In this document: one piece after another, positions 42,675 to 51,668 of the stretch
Layout of the letters: every line of letters begins with the position of its first letter
How positions within the stretch are numbered: the first letter of the stretch is position 1
Origin: DATDAW01 sp036525185
GTDB taxonomy: Bacteria; Verrucomicrobiota; Verrucomicrobiia; Chthoniobacterales; DASVRZ01
Length of the DNA: 64,000 bases
Assembly: GCA_036525185.1 (NCBI GenBank)
Contig: DATDAW010000012.1
Span: 40,923 to 104,922 of the forward strand
Reading direction: 5' to 3'
Program-made: the position numbers and the translations under genes
The notes under the pieces: model-generated
Seen by the model: the letters and a program-made list of their open reading frames with translations, nothing else
Database searches by the model: none
Told to the model about the DNA's origin: nothing

Positions 42675-44166
42675 GGCTAACTCCTTTTTGTTCAGCTGTT
42701 TGCGGACGGTGATCGACGATGCGTTGCTCCTTGATTTCGACTCCGAGTCCCTGAATCCGGCTCATCTCCGCTGCCGAATGAAATTCGATGCGGTTCGGAT
42801 GCAGCTCCAAACGGGATGCGAAAAGGTGATGCAGATGCGTTTCGAGGATTTCGTCGTCTTCGTCGCCATGTTTCATGACGTGGAGAATCAATTCATCAAG
42901 ATCGAGCGGGTCATTGTTATGTTTGCGCAGCTCGATTTGCCAGGTGCCTACGTCCTGACAGTCGTCGAGAATGTGTTCCAGCACGTTGAAATCGACCAGC
43001 GTGCCCTTCAGCTTTGCCAGTTGAAGGGGCCGGACATCCGATCGACGCGAAATGTCGCCGATGAGTCGCGGGACGCGGCGGCCGCAGCCGGGGCAGGGCT
43101 CCCAAACGACGCCTCCGTCGGTGACATCGCCGGTCCGATAGCGAATAACCACCGAACCGCGCGCGCCAACGGGCGTGAAAACAATCTCACCCGGTTCGCC
43201 TTCGCCCACGGGTTCCAGCGTGTCCGGATTAACGATTTCGATGATGCCGAGATCGGGATAGAGATGATATCCGCAGGGTTCTTCTTCCGGAGCGCGCGGG
43301 CACTCCGACCAGGCCATTTTTGCCTCTGTGAAGGCGTACGTTGTGATCACATCCACCCGTTCGGCGCCGAGTTCCGCCGCCATCGCCCGCAATTTCCGGC
43401 GCATACCGTTCGGCACTTTTTCTCCACCGAGGACGATTTTTTTCAGCTTCGGCATGCGGACACAGTCCTGAATTGCGTGATGCATCACATGGTAGACGAA
43501 TGTCGGGACGCCGATCAGAATGTCGGGCTCCAGCCGGGCTATGGCGCGCAGATTGCCGTCCGTCCCCATAACTTTTCCACCGCCTGTGCTCAGCGTGAAT
43601 GTTCCAAACGTCATTGCTGCGTAGTGCGTAATCCAAAATGCCAGGTGGGGTGCGTAGGGAAACATGTTCAACATCCGAAAATCGCGTTGTGCCCCGCACA
43701 CTTCCATCACGCGTGCGCCAGCGTCCCCTAGCCGGGCCACGTCCCGCGCCGTGTAAACGAAAGAAACCGGCTCTGTCGAACGGCCTGTGGTGGTTGTCAT
43801 CAAGATTGGACGAAATTCGCGCTCGAGCATTTGCTGGGTGTTACGCTTTCCGATAATCAGCGCTGACGCGATTGTGGAGGGGCGACGCAGCAGCTGGGAA
43901 CGTTCTGGCGCGAGGATGAGGTCGCGGGGTTTTGTCGGATGCTCGTTGTCGGGAAGCAGGTCTTCTTTTGACGTGAAAGGAATCCGGCGGAGGTCGTCCC
44001 AGGTGCGGAGCTTGTTTGGGTCGAAACCCTGCCGGCGCCATTGGTCACGATAGAACGGCGAAAACGGGAGTACGACATGCCCGAGATAACGGCGCAGCGC
44101 GCGGATCTGGCGTTGCCGGGTTATCTGTTCATGCGACGAGAGCGAGGGATGGTTGAGGATGATCAT
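42667..44166 (-). CDS. Phenylacetate-CoA ligase-like AMP-forming enzyme
   Basis: A 499-residue member of the ANL adenylate-forming superfamily, PaaK-like branch. It shows the Thr-rich nucleotide loop MTTTTGRSTEPVSFVYTA and a C-terminal region with VRYRTGD-type residues (VVIRYRTGDVTDGGVVWEPC), then CPGCGRRVPRLIGDISRRSD. The Cys pair suggests a zinc knuckle as in PaaK. The ATG at 44166 (MIILNHPSLSSHEQ) lies inside the 3' end of the patatin gene. It likely activates a carboxylic acid, perhaps a fatty acid released by the patatin-like enzyme, with CoA. The substrate is unproven. Confidence 0.82.
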   Translation of the reverse strand: MIILNHPSLSSHEQITRQRQIRALRRYLGHVVLPFSPFYRDQWRRQGFDPNKLRTWDDLRRIPFTSKEDLLPDNEHPTKPRDLILAPERSQLLRRPSTIASALIIGKRNTQQMLEREFRPILMTTTTGRSTEPVSFVYTARDVARLGDAGARVMEVCGAQRDFRMLNMFPYAPHLAFWITHYAAMTFGTFTLSTGGGKVMGTDGNLRAIARLEPDILIGVPTFVYHVMHHAIQDCVRMPKLKKIVLGGEKVPNGMRRKLRAMAAELGAERVDVITTYAFTEAKMAWSECPRAPEEEPCGYHLYPDLGIIEIVNPDTLEPVGEGEPGEIVFTPVGARGSVVIRYRTGDVTDGGVVWEPCPGCGRRVPRLIGDISRRSDVRPLQLAKLKGTLVDFNVLEHILDDCQDVGTWQIELRKHNNDPLDLDELILHVMKHGDEDDEILETHLHHLFASRLELHPNRIEFHSAAEMSRIQGLGVEIKEQRIVDHRPQTAEQKGVSHV

Positions 44167-46129
44167 GGGGGGAATCGTTGGCCAGGCTAAGAATCTCGGG
44201 GAGCTGCTCTTCGGCGGCCTTCCGGCCCAAAGCGACGTATCTGGCCGGATGGGCGAAATCGTGCCATCGTCCGTCGCAATCGAGTGGTCGCAGGACGATG
44301 TCGATGTCGCGGCAGGCGATTTCTGCGACGCGCATTTGCACGCCATGGTTGGCGCGCATCATGGTGTCGAGCACGTTGCCGCGAGCGAAATAGTTGACGT
44401 GTTTGAACAGCGTCGAGAGGAAACCGTGTGGCTCCACGCGGTCGTGAGTCTCTTTTTCGACCATGGCCCATTGCCGCATTTGTTCCGGGGTCGGGATCGT
44501 GTTCACGGCGATGATTCGGTCGATGCCGGCTTCGCGGAGGACATCGACAGGCAAAGGATCGGAAATGCCACCGTCGATGAGCAATTCGCCGTCGCGTTCC
44601 ACGGGAACACACACTCCCGGGATCGCAATACTGGCCGTCACGGCGTTCACGACGTCGTCGGTTGAAAAAACGATGCGCTCCAGTGTATCGAGCGACGTGG
44701 CGGTCACCCGGAGCGGAATGCGGAGATCGGAAAATCGGGCGTCTCCCAGGGATTGCCGCAGGCGCCGGGCGACTTTCTCTGCGCGCAAGAATCCGCGTCG
44801 GGGCGGGAACACGGGAGCCATCAGTTTTAACAGTCCCCAGCAGCCTTCGATCTGACTCGCCAAGGCTTCAAGTTTCGGCCCGCGCTGCCCATGGCACCAT
44901 AACGCACCGACATAGGCTCCTATGCTGGAGCCGGCGACCAAATCAATTTCGATGCCGTTCTCTTCGAGGACTTGAATGACGCCGATGTGTGCCAGCCCTT
45001 TTGCGCCGCCTGAGGATAGCGCCAGGCCGACCTGCCTTCCGGCAATCTCGCGGGCCAACCGACGAATGTGAGCCGCAAATTTTTCCGTTGTCTCCGGATG
45101 GCCCGGCACCGGGAAACCGCGGACGAATTCCTGTGGCAAATGTCCGTGCGCGCGCAGCTCCGCGTAAAACCTCGTCAGATCACTCGTTTTCGCCGATTCC
45201 TCCAGATACATCACCGGCCGCACATGCTCGCAGCTTCCGTGCGATTGGGCGCAAATTTGGCGACTCAGAAGCTGAAAATCGTAGATCGTCCGCGCCTCCG
45301 GCTGGAGCAGGATGTAGGTCAAATCGGTTTGGATCATGACCTCCATGGCGACGCTTACCGGAAGATCTTGGGCGAGATGGAGCACGACGAAGTCAAAATG
45401 CTGTCCGAAATGACCTAGCATGGGAGCAATGCAGGCCGCCTCCTGCGTGTTACCGCGCGCGGACAATCGCAGCTCCGCATATCCACCGGTCGCCCTGCGA
45501 AGACGTTCCCGAAAACAGAATTCGTTGGAAGCCCGTGCAGCGAGCCTCTCCCAGGATTCCAACCCGGGTTCGGTGCTTTTGGGAACAATCAATGCCAGCA
45601 ACACGCGACGACCGGTCAATGTTTGCAAGGCCGTTGCCAGATGTCCGGTTACGGCCAAATCGTCGATACCGTGGGAAAGCGAGGTGATTCCGATGACGCG
45701 TCGGGCGCCCCTTTCGGCGCTGTCCTCGTGCATGCGGCGAAATTGTTCGTGAATGCGGTTCGAGAATCGCCCGGAAAGCTGTGGTTTCTTGTCGAGCACG
45801 GCGCGTAGAGCGTTCGCGTCGATACATGCCAGGACGCTATCTGTCACGACATGCACCGTGGACCGATACGCCTCGTCGTGGATGCATTCCACCTCGCCGA
45901 CCATGTCGCCCGGGCCCAGCACGTGCCCGGCGCCGGCTGTTCCTTCATGTACTTTGCACCGTCCACTAAGCACGACGTAAACGATTCTGCACGGGGCCCC
46001 GGCGCGGCAGAGAACGGTGCCCTTGGGATAAGGACGAACCGATTCGGGATCCACGAGGCGTCGGAGCGTAAACCACGGCAACAAGGAGAGGACTGGATGA
46101 TCCTTCAAAATCTGCCGATGAGTTTTCAT
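44129..46129 (-). CDS. Patatin-like phospholipase with cyclic-nucleotide-binding domain (NTE family)
   Basis: A 666-residue protein from the ATG at 46129 (MKTHRQILKDHPVL). Residues 1-130 form a cNMP-binding domain (GTVLCRAGAPCRIVYVVLSG, then RCKVHEG). A middle region resembles NTE linkers with a P-loop-less ATPase-like fold. The patatin domain has the oxyanion loop SSGGAKGLAHIG, nucleophile Ser402 in GSSIG and Asp519 in DGGISDPLPVDVL. It hydrolyses acyl chains from lysophospholipids in related proteins. It is the first gene of the beta-oxidation operon, which suggests supply of fatty acids and control by a second messenger. Confidence 0.9.
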   Translation of the reverse strand: MKTHRQILKDHPVLSLLPWFTLRRLVDPESVRPYPKGTVLCRAGAPCRIVYVVLSGRCKVHEGTAGAGHVLGPGDMVGEVECIHDEAYRSTVHVVTDSVLACIDANALRAVLDKKPQLSGRFSNRIHEQFRRMHEDSAERGARRVIGITSLSHGIDDLAVTGHLATALQTLTGRRVLLALIVPKSTEPGLESWERLAARASNEFCFRERLRRATGGYAELRLSARGNTQEAACIAPMLGHFGQHFDFVVLHLAQDLPVSVAMEVMIQTDLTYILLQPEARTIYDFQLLSRQICAQSHGSCEHVRPVMYLEESAKTSDLTRFYAELRAHGHLPQEFVRGFPVPGHPETTEKFAAHIRRLAREIAGRQVGLALSSGGAKGLAHIGVIQVLEENGIEIDLVAGSSIGAYVGALWCHGQRGPKLEALASQIEGCWGLLKLMAPVFPPRRGFLRAEKVARRLRQSLGDARFSDLRIPLRVTATSLDTLERIVFSTDDVVNAVTASIAIPGVCVPVERDGELLIDGGISDPLPVDVLREAGIDRIIAVNTIPTPEQMRQWAMVEKETHDRVEPHGFLSTLFKHVNYFARGNVLDTMMRANHGVQMRVAEIACRDIDIVLRPLDCDGRWHDFAHPARYVALGRKAAEEQLPEILSLANDSPHDHPQPSLALVA

Positions 46130-46385
46130 AGGCACGCAAGCAACCGCCAGCGCGATTACGACGTCACTCCCTACGATAAATTTACCCGGCAATCGCCTTA
46201 GCGGCACTCGGCTACCGCGAATATACCGACGAAATAAGTCGGGTCAAAGAGTTGGGGTTCAAGATATTATGCCGGCCAGGCCACGAGATCTGTTTCCGAC
46301 GTTTTCCGGTTCCGCGTACGAGGTGCCGTCGCGGGCCTGTCCCGCAAGTCTTGTCAGAAAGCGCCAAGGCACGGATAACTCGCGC

Positions 46386-49037
46386 ATGGAATTACGGAAT
46401 CTGATTGCTGTAAGCGCTGCGTGTTTGCTCGGCTTTTTAACTGTTTCGGCGTTGGCCGAGAAACCGTTCTCGTTTGAATCGACACCGGGGCAATTGCCGA
46501 AAACGATTGTTCCGGTGCGTTATGAGATCACGCTTACACCAGATGTCGCGAAGTCCACAACGAGCGGGTCGTTGATCGCGAAGATCAAAGTGTTGAAGCC
46601 CGTACGCGAGATCATTCTGAATGCCTTGGAGATGGAAGTCTCTGGGGCAAAACTGATTCAGCCCAAAGAAGTTGCGCTGAAAACCCGCCTCGATCCAAAA
46701 AAGCAGACTCTAACACTTGATCCTTCAACGGAACTTTCGTCGGGCGAATACACGGTGGCCCTTGATTTCAAAGGAAAAATCGGCGCGACGGCTCAGGGAT
46801 TGTACGGCGTCAAATACAAGACGCCAAGCGGTCGGGAGAAGACGATGCTCGCCACGCAAATGGAAGCGACGGATTGCCGTCGGATGTTTCCGTGCTGGGA
46901 CGAGCCGGTTTATCGGGCGATATTTCAACTGACGGTTGTTGTCCCCGAAAAGCAGTTGGCAGTCTCGAATACACCAGTTGTCAGCGAAACTCCGGCTGGC
47001 GAGGGGAAGAAAAGAGTAGCATTCGCCGATACGCCATCGATGGCGTCGTATTTAATGGCTTTCTGCCTAGGGGATTTCGAGTTTGTCGAAAGCGAAGTCG
47101 CTGGCGTGAAACTGAGGATTCTCACGACCGAAGGCAAAGCCGCGACTGGGCAATACGCTCTTGAATCCACGAAGAAAATTCTCCGTTATTTCAACGATTA
47201 CTTTGGCACGCCGTATCCGTTGCCGAAGCTCGACCAAATCGCGATTCCGGGCGGATTCGGCGGCGCGATGGAGAATTGGGGTGCAATCACTTACAACGAG
47301 AATTACCTGCTCTTCGATTCTAAAACGAGTGCAGAGACGACACGACGCAACGTGTTCGACATCGTCGCTCACGAAATTGCTCATCAGTGGTTTGGCAACA
47401 TCGTCACGATGGCTTGGTGGGACAATTTGTGGCTTAACGAAGGGTTCGCATCCTGGATGGCCACCAAAACGACCGACCATTTCAACCCGGAATGGGAGTT
47501 TTGGCTGAACGCAAACGCCGACAAGAACACAGCGATGGACCTGGACGCCCGCAAGGTCACGCACCCGATCCAGCAACCGGTCGCCACAGAAAGCCAGGCA
47601 ATGGATGCTTTTGACGAGATCACGTACCTGAAAGGCCAGGCGTTTATCCGAATGATCGAGAACTACCTCGGCGAAAACGATTTTCGAGCCGGCATTCGCG
47701 CTTACATGGCGAAACACCGCTACTCAAGCACGACCACAGCCGATCTCTGGAACGCGCTCGGCGCCACTTCCGGCAAGGACGTTAGGGCGCTCGCGGCGAA
47801 CTGGACCGAACAACCCGGATTTCCCGTCGTGTCCGTGGACGCCAACTGCGCGGATGACAAATGTCGCATTAAACTTCGGCAGGCGCGCTTCGTGATCGGC
47901 GATAAAAATGTGCCAAATCTCCAGTGGCAAATACCAGTCGCCATTTCCACAGGGGCTGATACAGCCTACGGACTCTTAAAAGCCACCGAAGACGAAATCG
48001 TGCGGAATGGATGTAACGACGTTTTGCATGCAAACGCCGGCGATGGCGGCTATTTCCGGGTCCAATATTCCCCGAAATTGCTGACGGATTTGCGAAAGAG
48101 CATCAACGCTCTGCCTGCCATTGATCGCCTTCTTTTGCTCAATGACACATGGGCACTTCTTGAAGCGGGCCGCGTTCCCGCGTCCGCTTACTTTGACCTG
48201 GCAGCCGCCCTGAAAAATGAGCGGACTCTGGCCATCTGGCAGCAAATTCTCGAAAGCCTGCAAACCATTGATGAAATGCAGGTTGGATCGCCACAACGAG
48301 CCGATTTCCAGGCGTTTGCGGCTTCAATTTTGAAACCGCAACTCGAATGGCTCGGATGGTCTGCAAAAGCGGGCGAATCCACTCAGGTCGAGGTCTTGCG
48401 CGGCGCGATCCTCCGGGCGCTTGGCCGATATGGCGACCCGGAAACTGTTGCGGAAATCCGGAAACGATTCGCTGAATTTGAGAAAAATCCCGATTCGCTT
48501 CCACGCGATTTACGAGAGCCGGTCATCCAAACGGCCGGACGTTATGCTGACCTCGAGACTTGGGAAACGCTTCACCAACTCGCGATCCAGGCCCCTACCA
48601 CCGAAGAAAAGCGGCTTTTCTATTCGGGAATGCAGGCCGTCGTGGACCCGGCGCTTGCCAAGATGACCCTCGAACTTTCGCTTACCAGCGAAATGAGCGT
48701 CCTGGATGCGAATCGTAACGTCGTGAATGTTGCCCGCTTGGGCGAAAACGATCGCCTCGCATGGGATTTTGCTCGCGAGAACGCTGATGTTTTGCTGGCA
48801 AAGGTCTCCTCAATGGGCCGTAACGGCTATTTTGGCACAATCGTCCGTGAAACATCCGACGCAAAATTTGCCTCTGAACTGGAAGCCTTCGTGAAGGAAA
48901 AGCTTCCCGCCGACGCGCTGCCTGAGACAGAAAGAATCTCCGATGAAATCCGCGTCCGGGCCGATTTTAAGAAACGCCTCCTGACCGAGGTGAACCAATG
49001 GATCTCTGAAAAAAAATCTGCCCCTCAAGCCCCATGA
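46386..49037 (+). CDS. M1 family zinc aminopeptidase, exported
   Basis: An 883-residue protein from the ATG at 46386, which gives a signal peptide (MELRNLIAVSAACLLGFLTV, then SALA). The frame is open upstream but that part looks non-coding. GAMEN (293-297) binds the substrate N-terminus. HEIAHQWFGN (HExxH at 329-333) plus the downstream Glu in NEGFASWM bind zinc. An ERAP1-like C-terminal helical domain follows. It removes N-terminal residues from peptides, probably in the periplasm. It is divergently transcribed from the lipid operon across 256 nt. Confidence 0.93.
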   Translation: MELRNLIAVSAACLLGFLTVSALAEKPFSFESTPGQLPKTIVPVRYEITLTPDVAKSTTSGSLIAKIKVLKPVREIILNALEMEVSGAKLIQPKEVALKTRLDPKKQTLTLDPSTELSSGEYTVALDFKGKIGATAQGLYGVKYKTPSGREKTMLATQMEATDCRRMFPCWDEPVYRAIFQLTVVVPEKQLAVSNTPVVSETPAGEGKKRVAFADTPSMASYLMAFCLGDFEFVESEVAGVKLRILTTEGKAATGQYALESTKKILRYFNDYFGTPYPLPKLDQIAIPGGFGGAMENWGAITYNENYLLFDSKTSAETTRRNVFDIVAHEIAHQWFGNIVTMAWWDNLWLNEGFASWMATKTTDHFNPEWEFWLNANADKNTAMDLDARKVTHPIQQPVATESQAMDAFDEITYLKGQAFIRMIENYLGENDFRAGIRAYMAKHRYSSTTTADLWNALGATSGKDVRALAANWTEQPGFPVVSVDANCADDKCRIKLRQARFVIGDKNVPNLQWQIPVAISTGADTAYGLLKATEDEIVRNGCNDVLHANAGDGGYFRVQYSPKLLTDLRKSINALPAIDRLLLLNDTWALLEAGRVPASAYFDLAAALKNERTLAIWQQILESLQTIDEMQVGSPQRADFQAFAASILKPQLEWLGWSAKAGESTQVEVLRGAILRALGRYGDPETVAEIRKRFAEFEKNPDSLPRDLREPVIQTAGRYADLETWETLHQLAIQAPTTEEKRLFYSGMQAVVDPALAKMTLELSLTSEMSVLDANRNVVNVARLGENDRLAWDFARENADVLLAKVSSMGRNGYFGTIVRETSDAKFASELEAFVKEKLPADALPETERISDEIRVRADFKKRLLTEVNQWISEKKSAPQAP

Positions 49038-49073
49038 CTCCCAAGACCTTCACGGTTCTGCTTTTTAAGAAAA

Positions 49074-49146
49074 TGGGTCGTCAGGGACTCGAACCCTGAA
49101 CCTAGTGATTAAGAGTCACGTGCTCTACCAATTGAGCTAACGACCC
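49074..49146 (-). tRNA. tRNA-Lys (anticodon CTT)
   Basis: The minus strand folds as a cloverleaf: acceptor GGGTCGT/ACGACCC, D-arm TAGCTCAATTGGTAGAGCA, anticodon loop CTCTTAA (anticodon CTT, codon AAG) and T-arm CAGGGTTCGAGTCCCTG. The first pair of the anticodon stem is a C-T mismatch. The discriminator is A and CCA is not encoded. Confidence 0.95.
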
Positions 49147-49216
49147 GTGAAGGGGCGAGTTTATTAAACCGGGTTTTCTATGGGCGCAAGCACAAAGCCC
49201 CGGCGAACACCGTAAT

Positions 49217-49318
49217 GGGTGCGATTGAAGTGGGTCCGAGTCAGGCGGCTCTGCGGGACGGCCAGGAGCCGTCCAATGCCATCCACCTGACTTCGCGGCA
49301 CCACTTTCAATCACACCC
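49217..49318. repeat. About 100-nt imperfect inverted repeat (long hairpin)
   Basis: Three nested stems share one axis. Outer: GGGTGCGATTGAAGTGG (49217-49233) with CCACTTTCAATCACACCC (49301-49318). Middle: GAGTCAGGCGG (49238-49248) with CCACCTGACTTC (49283-49294). Inner: perfect 7-bp GGACGGC-CAGGA-GCCGTCC (49256-49274). It lies in a 240-nt gap between tRNA-Lys and the YCII gene. It could be a REP- or MITE-like mobile hairpin or a structured RNA. Confidence 0.8.
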
Positions 49319-49385
49319 CTACTTCCCAGTCCTTTGTCGTACGTTTTGACGCCTCGGTCCAGAACGACTATTATCGATGTCCGTC

Positions 49386-49811
49386 ATGGCTACGAATCCT
49401 GTTCCCCCGACCGACGCTTTCATGCTGCTCTTTCGAAATGCCGGACCGGAGACCCACCAGCATCTCTCGCCGGAACAGCGGGCAGAACTCGCGAAGCAAT
49501 GGAACGACTGGTATGACGAATTGGCCGCCCGAGGGAAAGTCCAGCACGGCCGCCCGTTGGGGCTGCAAGGCCGCTTGGTTTCCGGCACGCGTGGTCAAAC
49601 GGTGATCGATGGCCCGTATGCCGAGGCTAAGGAGGTGGTCGGCGGCTATCTCTTTCTGAGCGTTACCGACTTCGACGAGGCTACCGAGATCGCAAAAATG
49701 TGCCCTGGTTTGCCCCTTGGCCTGACGGTTGAAGTGCGCCCCGTCGTCGCATTCAGCCCGGTTTTGGAGGACGTTCGCGCACATTCGCCCGAGCCGCCGA
49801 ACGCGGTGTAA
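49386..49811 (+). CDS. YCII-related (DGPF domain) protein
   Basis: A 141-residue protein from MATNPVPPTDAFMLLFRN (an ATG 9 nt upstream is also possible). It has the YCII fold and the conserved motif DGPYAEAKEVVGGYLFLSV (about residues 78-96), typical of DGPF-type YciI-like proteins that are often encoded beside ECF sigma factors. No sigma factor is adjacent here. The function is not established, although a His/Asp catalytic pair is suggested for relatives. Confidence 0.85.
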   Translation: MATNPVPPTDAFMLLFRNAGPETHQHLSPEQRAELAKQWNDWYDELAARGKVQHGRPLGLQGRLVSGTRGQTVIDGPYAEAKEVVGGYLFLSVTDFDEATEIAKMCPGLPLGLTVEVRPVVAFSPVLEDVRAHSPEPPNAV

Positions 49812-50022
49812 ACCGTTTCCATTCAGTTGCCTGGCAGTATTCCCACTGCGTCGTCGCGGCTGATACATTTCGAAATCGATAGCGACCGGTGCGCCCTTCA
49901 GAAAAGACGCTCTGATGGCCGACGGGCCTCAAGGTCGCCAAATCGTAACGCAGAAATCTCAGATTGGGCTGGAAATCCCAGGGGGCCGCCCCTTAATGGC
50001 ACCCCCCACAAATTATCAGCTT

Positions 50023-50352
50023 ATGAATGAATCTATTATCCCCTGGAAAACAGCGTCCTCCGTCTTTTGCGCAGGTGTAAACTCTGAAGGCTGGAATCTC
50101 TCCCGGATTCCGGATGGTGAAATCGACGTGCCGCGCACTTTCGTTTCGGAAGTCACTTTCTCGAAGCCGTTCAATTCTGTGCCACTGGTGCAGGCCTCGT
50201 TGTCGGGTTTTGATCTGGACCAGCGCGACAGCGCGCGCATCAGCGTGGCGGTTTCCGATGTGACGGTAAGCGGGTTTACCATTTCGGTTACCACCTGGAT
50301 GGAAACGCGGGTTTATGGCGTCGAGGCGAGTTGGCTGGCGATCGGCAATTGA
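50023..50352 (+). CDS. H-type lectin domain protein
   Basis: A protein of about 109 residues from MNESIIPWKTASSVF (an in-frame ATG 27 nt upstream is also possible; neither has a clear ribosome-binding site). The pattern EVTFSKPFNSVPLVQASLSG, RISVAVSDVTVSGFTISVTT and WMETRVYGVEASWLAIG is the H-type lectin domain first defined in snail agglutinin, which forms a six-stranded sandwich and binds GalNAc-type sugars as trimers. There is no signal peptide or second domain. It could bind surface glycans if released. Confidence 0.8.
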   Translation: MNESIIPWKTASSVFCAGVNSEGWNLSRIPDGEIDVPRTFVSEVTFSKPFNSVPLVQASLSGFDLDQRDSARISVAVSDVTVSGFTISVTTWMETRVYGVEASWLAIGN

Positions 50353-50505
50353 CCGATCGATCGGCCTATTATCCCATTCTGGCGGCGAAAGGCAGTTTTT
50401 GAGCGAAAAAAACGCCCTTCGCTGTCCGGAATGCAAAGCGTCATTCGTCATATCTTCGGACCGGACAAACCGGCAATTCAACCAATCAACGATCCCAAGA
50501 AGAAT

Positions 50506-51030
50506 ATGAGCACTCTTACTGAAGAACCCCCAACTGAGAACGCATCGCCATGCATGGAAATGCCCGGCCCCGTTAAGGAGCACGAATGGCTCCAAAAATT
50601 CGTCGGCGAATGGGAGTCGGAAGGCGAGGCATTTATGGTCCCCGGCCAGCCAGCCACACCGCTCAAGGGCGTCGAAAGCGCCCGTTTGATCGGAGGCTTT
50701 TGGCTCGTCTCACAGATCAAGAGCACGACGGATTTTCCTTACGAGCAAGTCCTCACCATCGGCTACGATCCCGCGAAAGAAAAATACATCGGAACCGTGA
50801 TCGATAGCATGACCACTCATATCTGGCAGTATGAGGGCACCGTGGACGCGACGGGCAACATTCTAACGTGGGAAACGGAAGGCCCCGTTCCCAGCCCCGA
50901 TAAGCCTTCCAAATTCAAGGAAGTAACGGAGTTCAAGAACCCCGATTACAAGGTTTTTACGTCAGCAATTCAAGGTCCCGACGGTTCGTGGAATAACATG
51001 ATGACCATCCACATCCGGCGAAAGAAGTAA
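50506..51030 (+). CDS. DUF1579 family protein
   Basis: A 174-residue protein from the ATG at 50506 (MSTLTEEPPTENAS), preceded by the purine run AAGAAGAA. The DUF1579 pattern is clear: EHEWLQKFVGEWESEGEAFM, ARLIGGFWLVSQI and VLTIGYDPAKEKYIGTVIDS, then a terminal ITTIH-like strand (MMTIHIRRKK). It is probably an eight-stranded lipocalin-like barrel and cytoplasmic. Homologues have no agreed function. The sequence upstream in the same frame does not look coding. Confidence 0.85.
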   Translation: MSTLTEEPPTENASPCMEMPGPVKEHEWLQKFVGEWESEGEAFMVPGQPATPLKGVESARLIGGFWLVSQIKSTTDFPYEQVLTIGYDPAKEKYIGTVIDSMTTHIWQYEGTVDATGNILTWETEGPVPSPDKPSKFKEVTEFKNPDYKVFTSAIQGPDGSWNNMMTIHIRRKK

Positions 51031-51166
51031 AAAAGGCGACGAACTGGTAGCGACGGGAAATGCCCCGCCGCTACCCGCCCTGCGGCATCCAAAGGGTGCG
51101 GGACTTGTCCTGGAGTCCACTATTTTGTCAAGAGTTGCCCCTGACCCCCTGCCCCATTGGATGTTT

Positions 51167-51205
51167 GTCGTTAGATGTTAGCATGATCGTCATTAGATGT
51201 TAGCA
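51167..51205. repeat. Two 17-bp direct repeats
   Basis: GTCGTTAGATGTTAGCA (51167-51183) and GTCATTAGATGTTAGCA (51189-51205) differ at one base and have a 22-bp period. A weaker match (ATTGGATGTTTG) precedes them. They overlap the stop codon of the frameshifted minus-strand gene. Confidence 0.7.
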
Positions 51206-51561
51206 GGTCTTCCGCCAGCTGGACTGCGAATGCCAGATTTCCCAATGTGCCGGTCTGAGACTCAAAAAAAATTCGAAAGGCTGGCCTTTATCGCCGCGTG
51301 ACTTGGTAGCGAGCATCTTCTTGCCGTCCTGCTTAAGGAAGCGAGTCTCTTCGATGTTTGGCAGTCCAGTCCATGCCACGGAGGCAATTTTCCTTCGTGT
51401 TTGATCGTAACGTGGCTCCGTCCGATTTTGACTGTCCATTCGGAGTCTTTCTCGGATTCGTCGTGTTCGCCAGCAAAGACGTTGCCAACTGCCAGGATGA
51501 GCGTGATGATTATTGTTAGGAGTACGCTGCGTGTCGCAAGAGGCAGAATTCGGGTTTGCAT
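51200..51561 (-). pseudogene. Small exported protein gene split by a -1 frameshift
   Basis: The start at 51561 gives a clear signal peptide (RSVLLTIIITLILAVGNVFA) and then SEWTVKIGRSHVTIKHEGK. At the A-run in GAAGGAAAATTGCC (about 51386-51399) the coherent protein continues in the -1 frame as IASVAWTGLPNIEETRFLKQ, then DGKKMLATKSRGDKGQ, to a stop at 51200. One missing A (GGAAAA for GGAAAAA) would restore a single protein of about 120 residues. No family is recognised. It may be a real mutation or a homopolymer sequencing error. Confidence 0.65.
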
Positions 51562-51668
51562 GAACGGAAGAGGGGCGCGATTTCATGGTGGGAAGGACCC
51601 GGCCTGTTATTGTGGCGCTTGGATAGGCTGGAACTATCGAACGATCGACGACGCTTCGCGTAAGTATT

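Noticed and set aside
51386..51399. Programmed -1 ribosomal frameshifting at GGAAAAT
   Set aside because: It does not fit the X-XXY-YYZ slippery heptamer and no stimulatory hairpin or internal Shine-Dalgarno was seen. A lost A is simpler.
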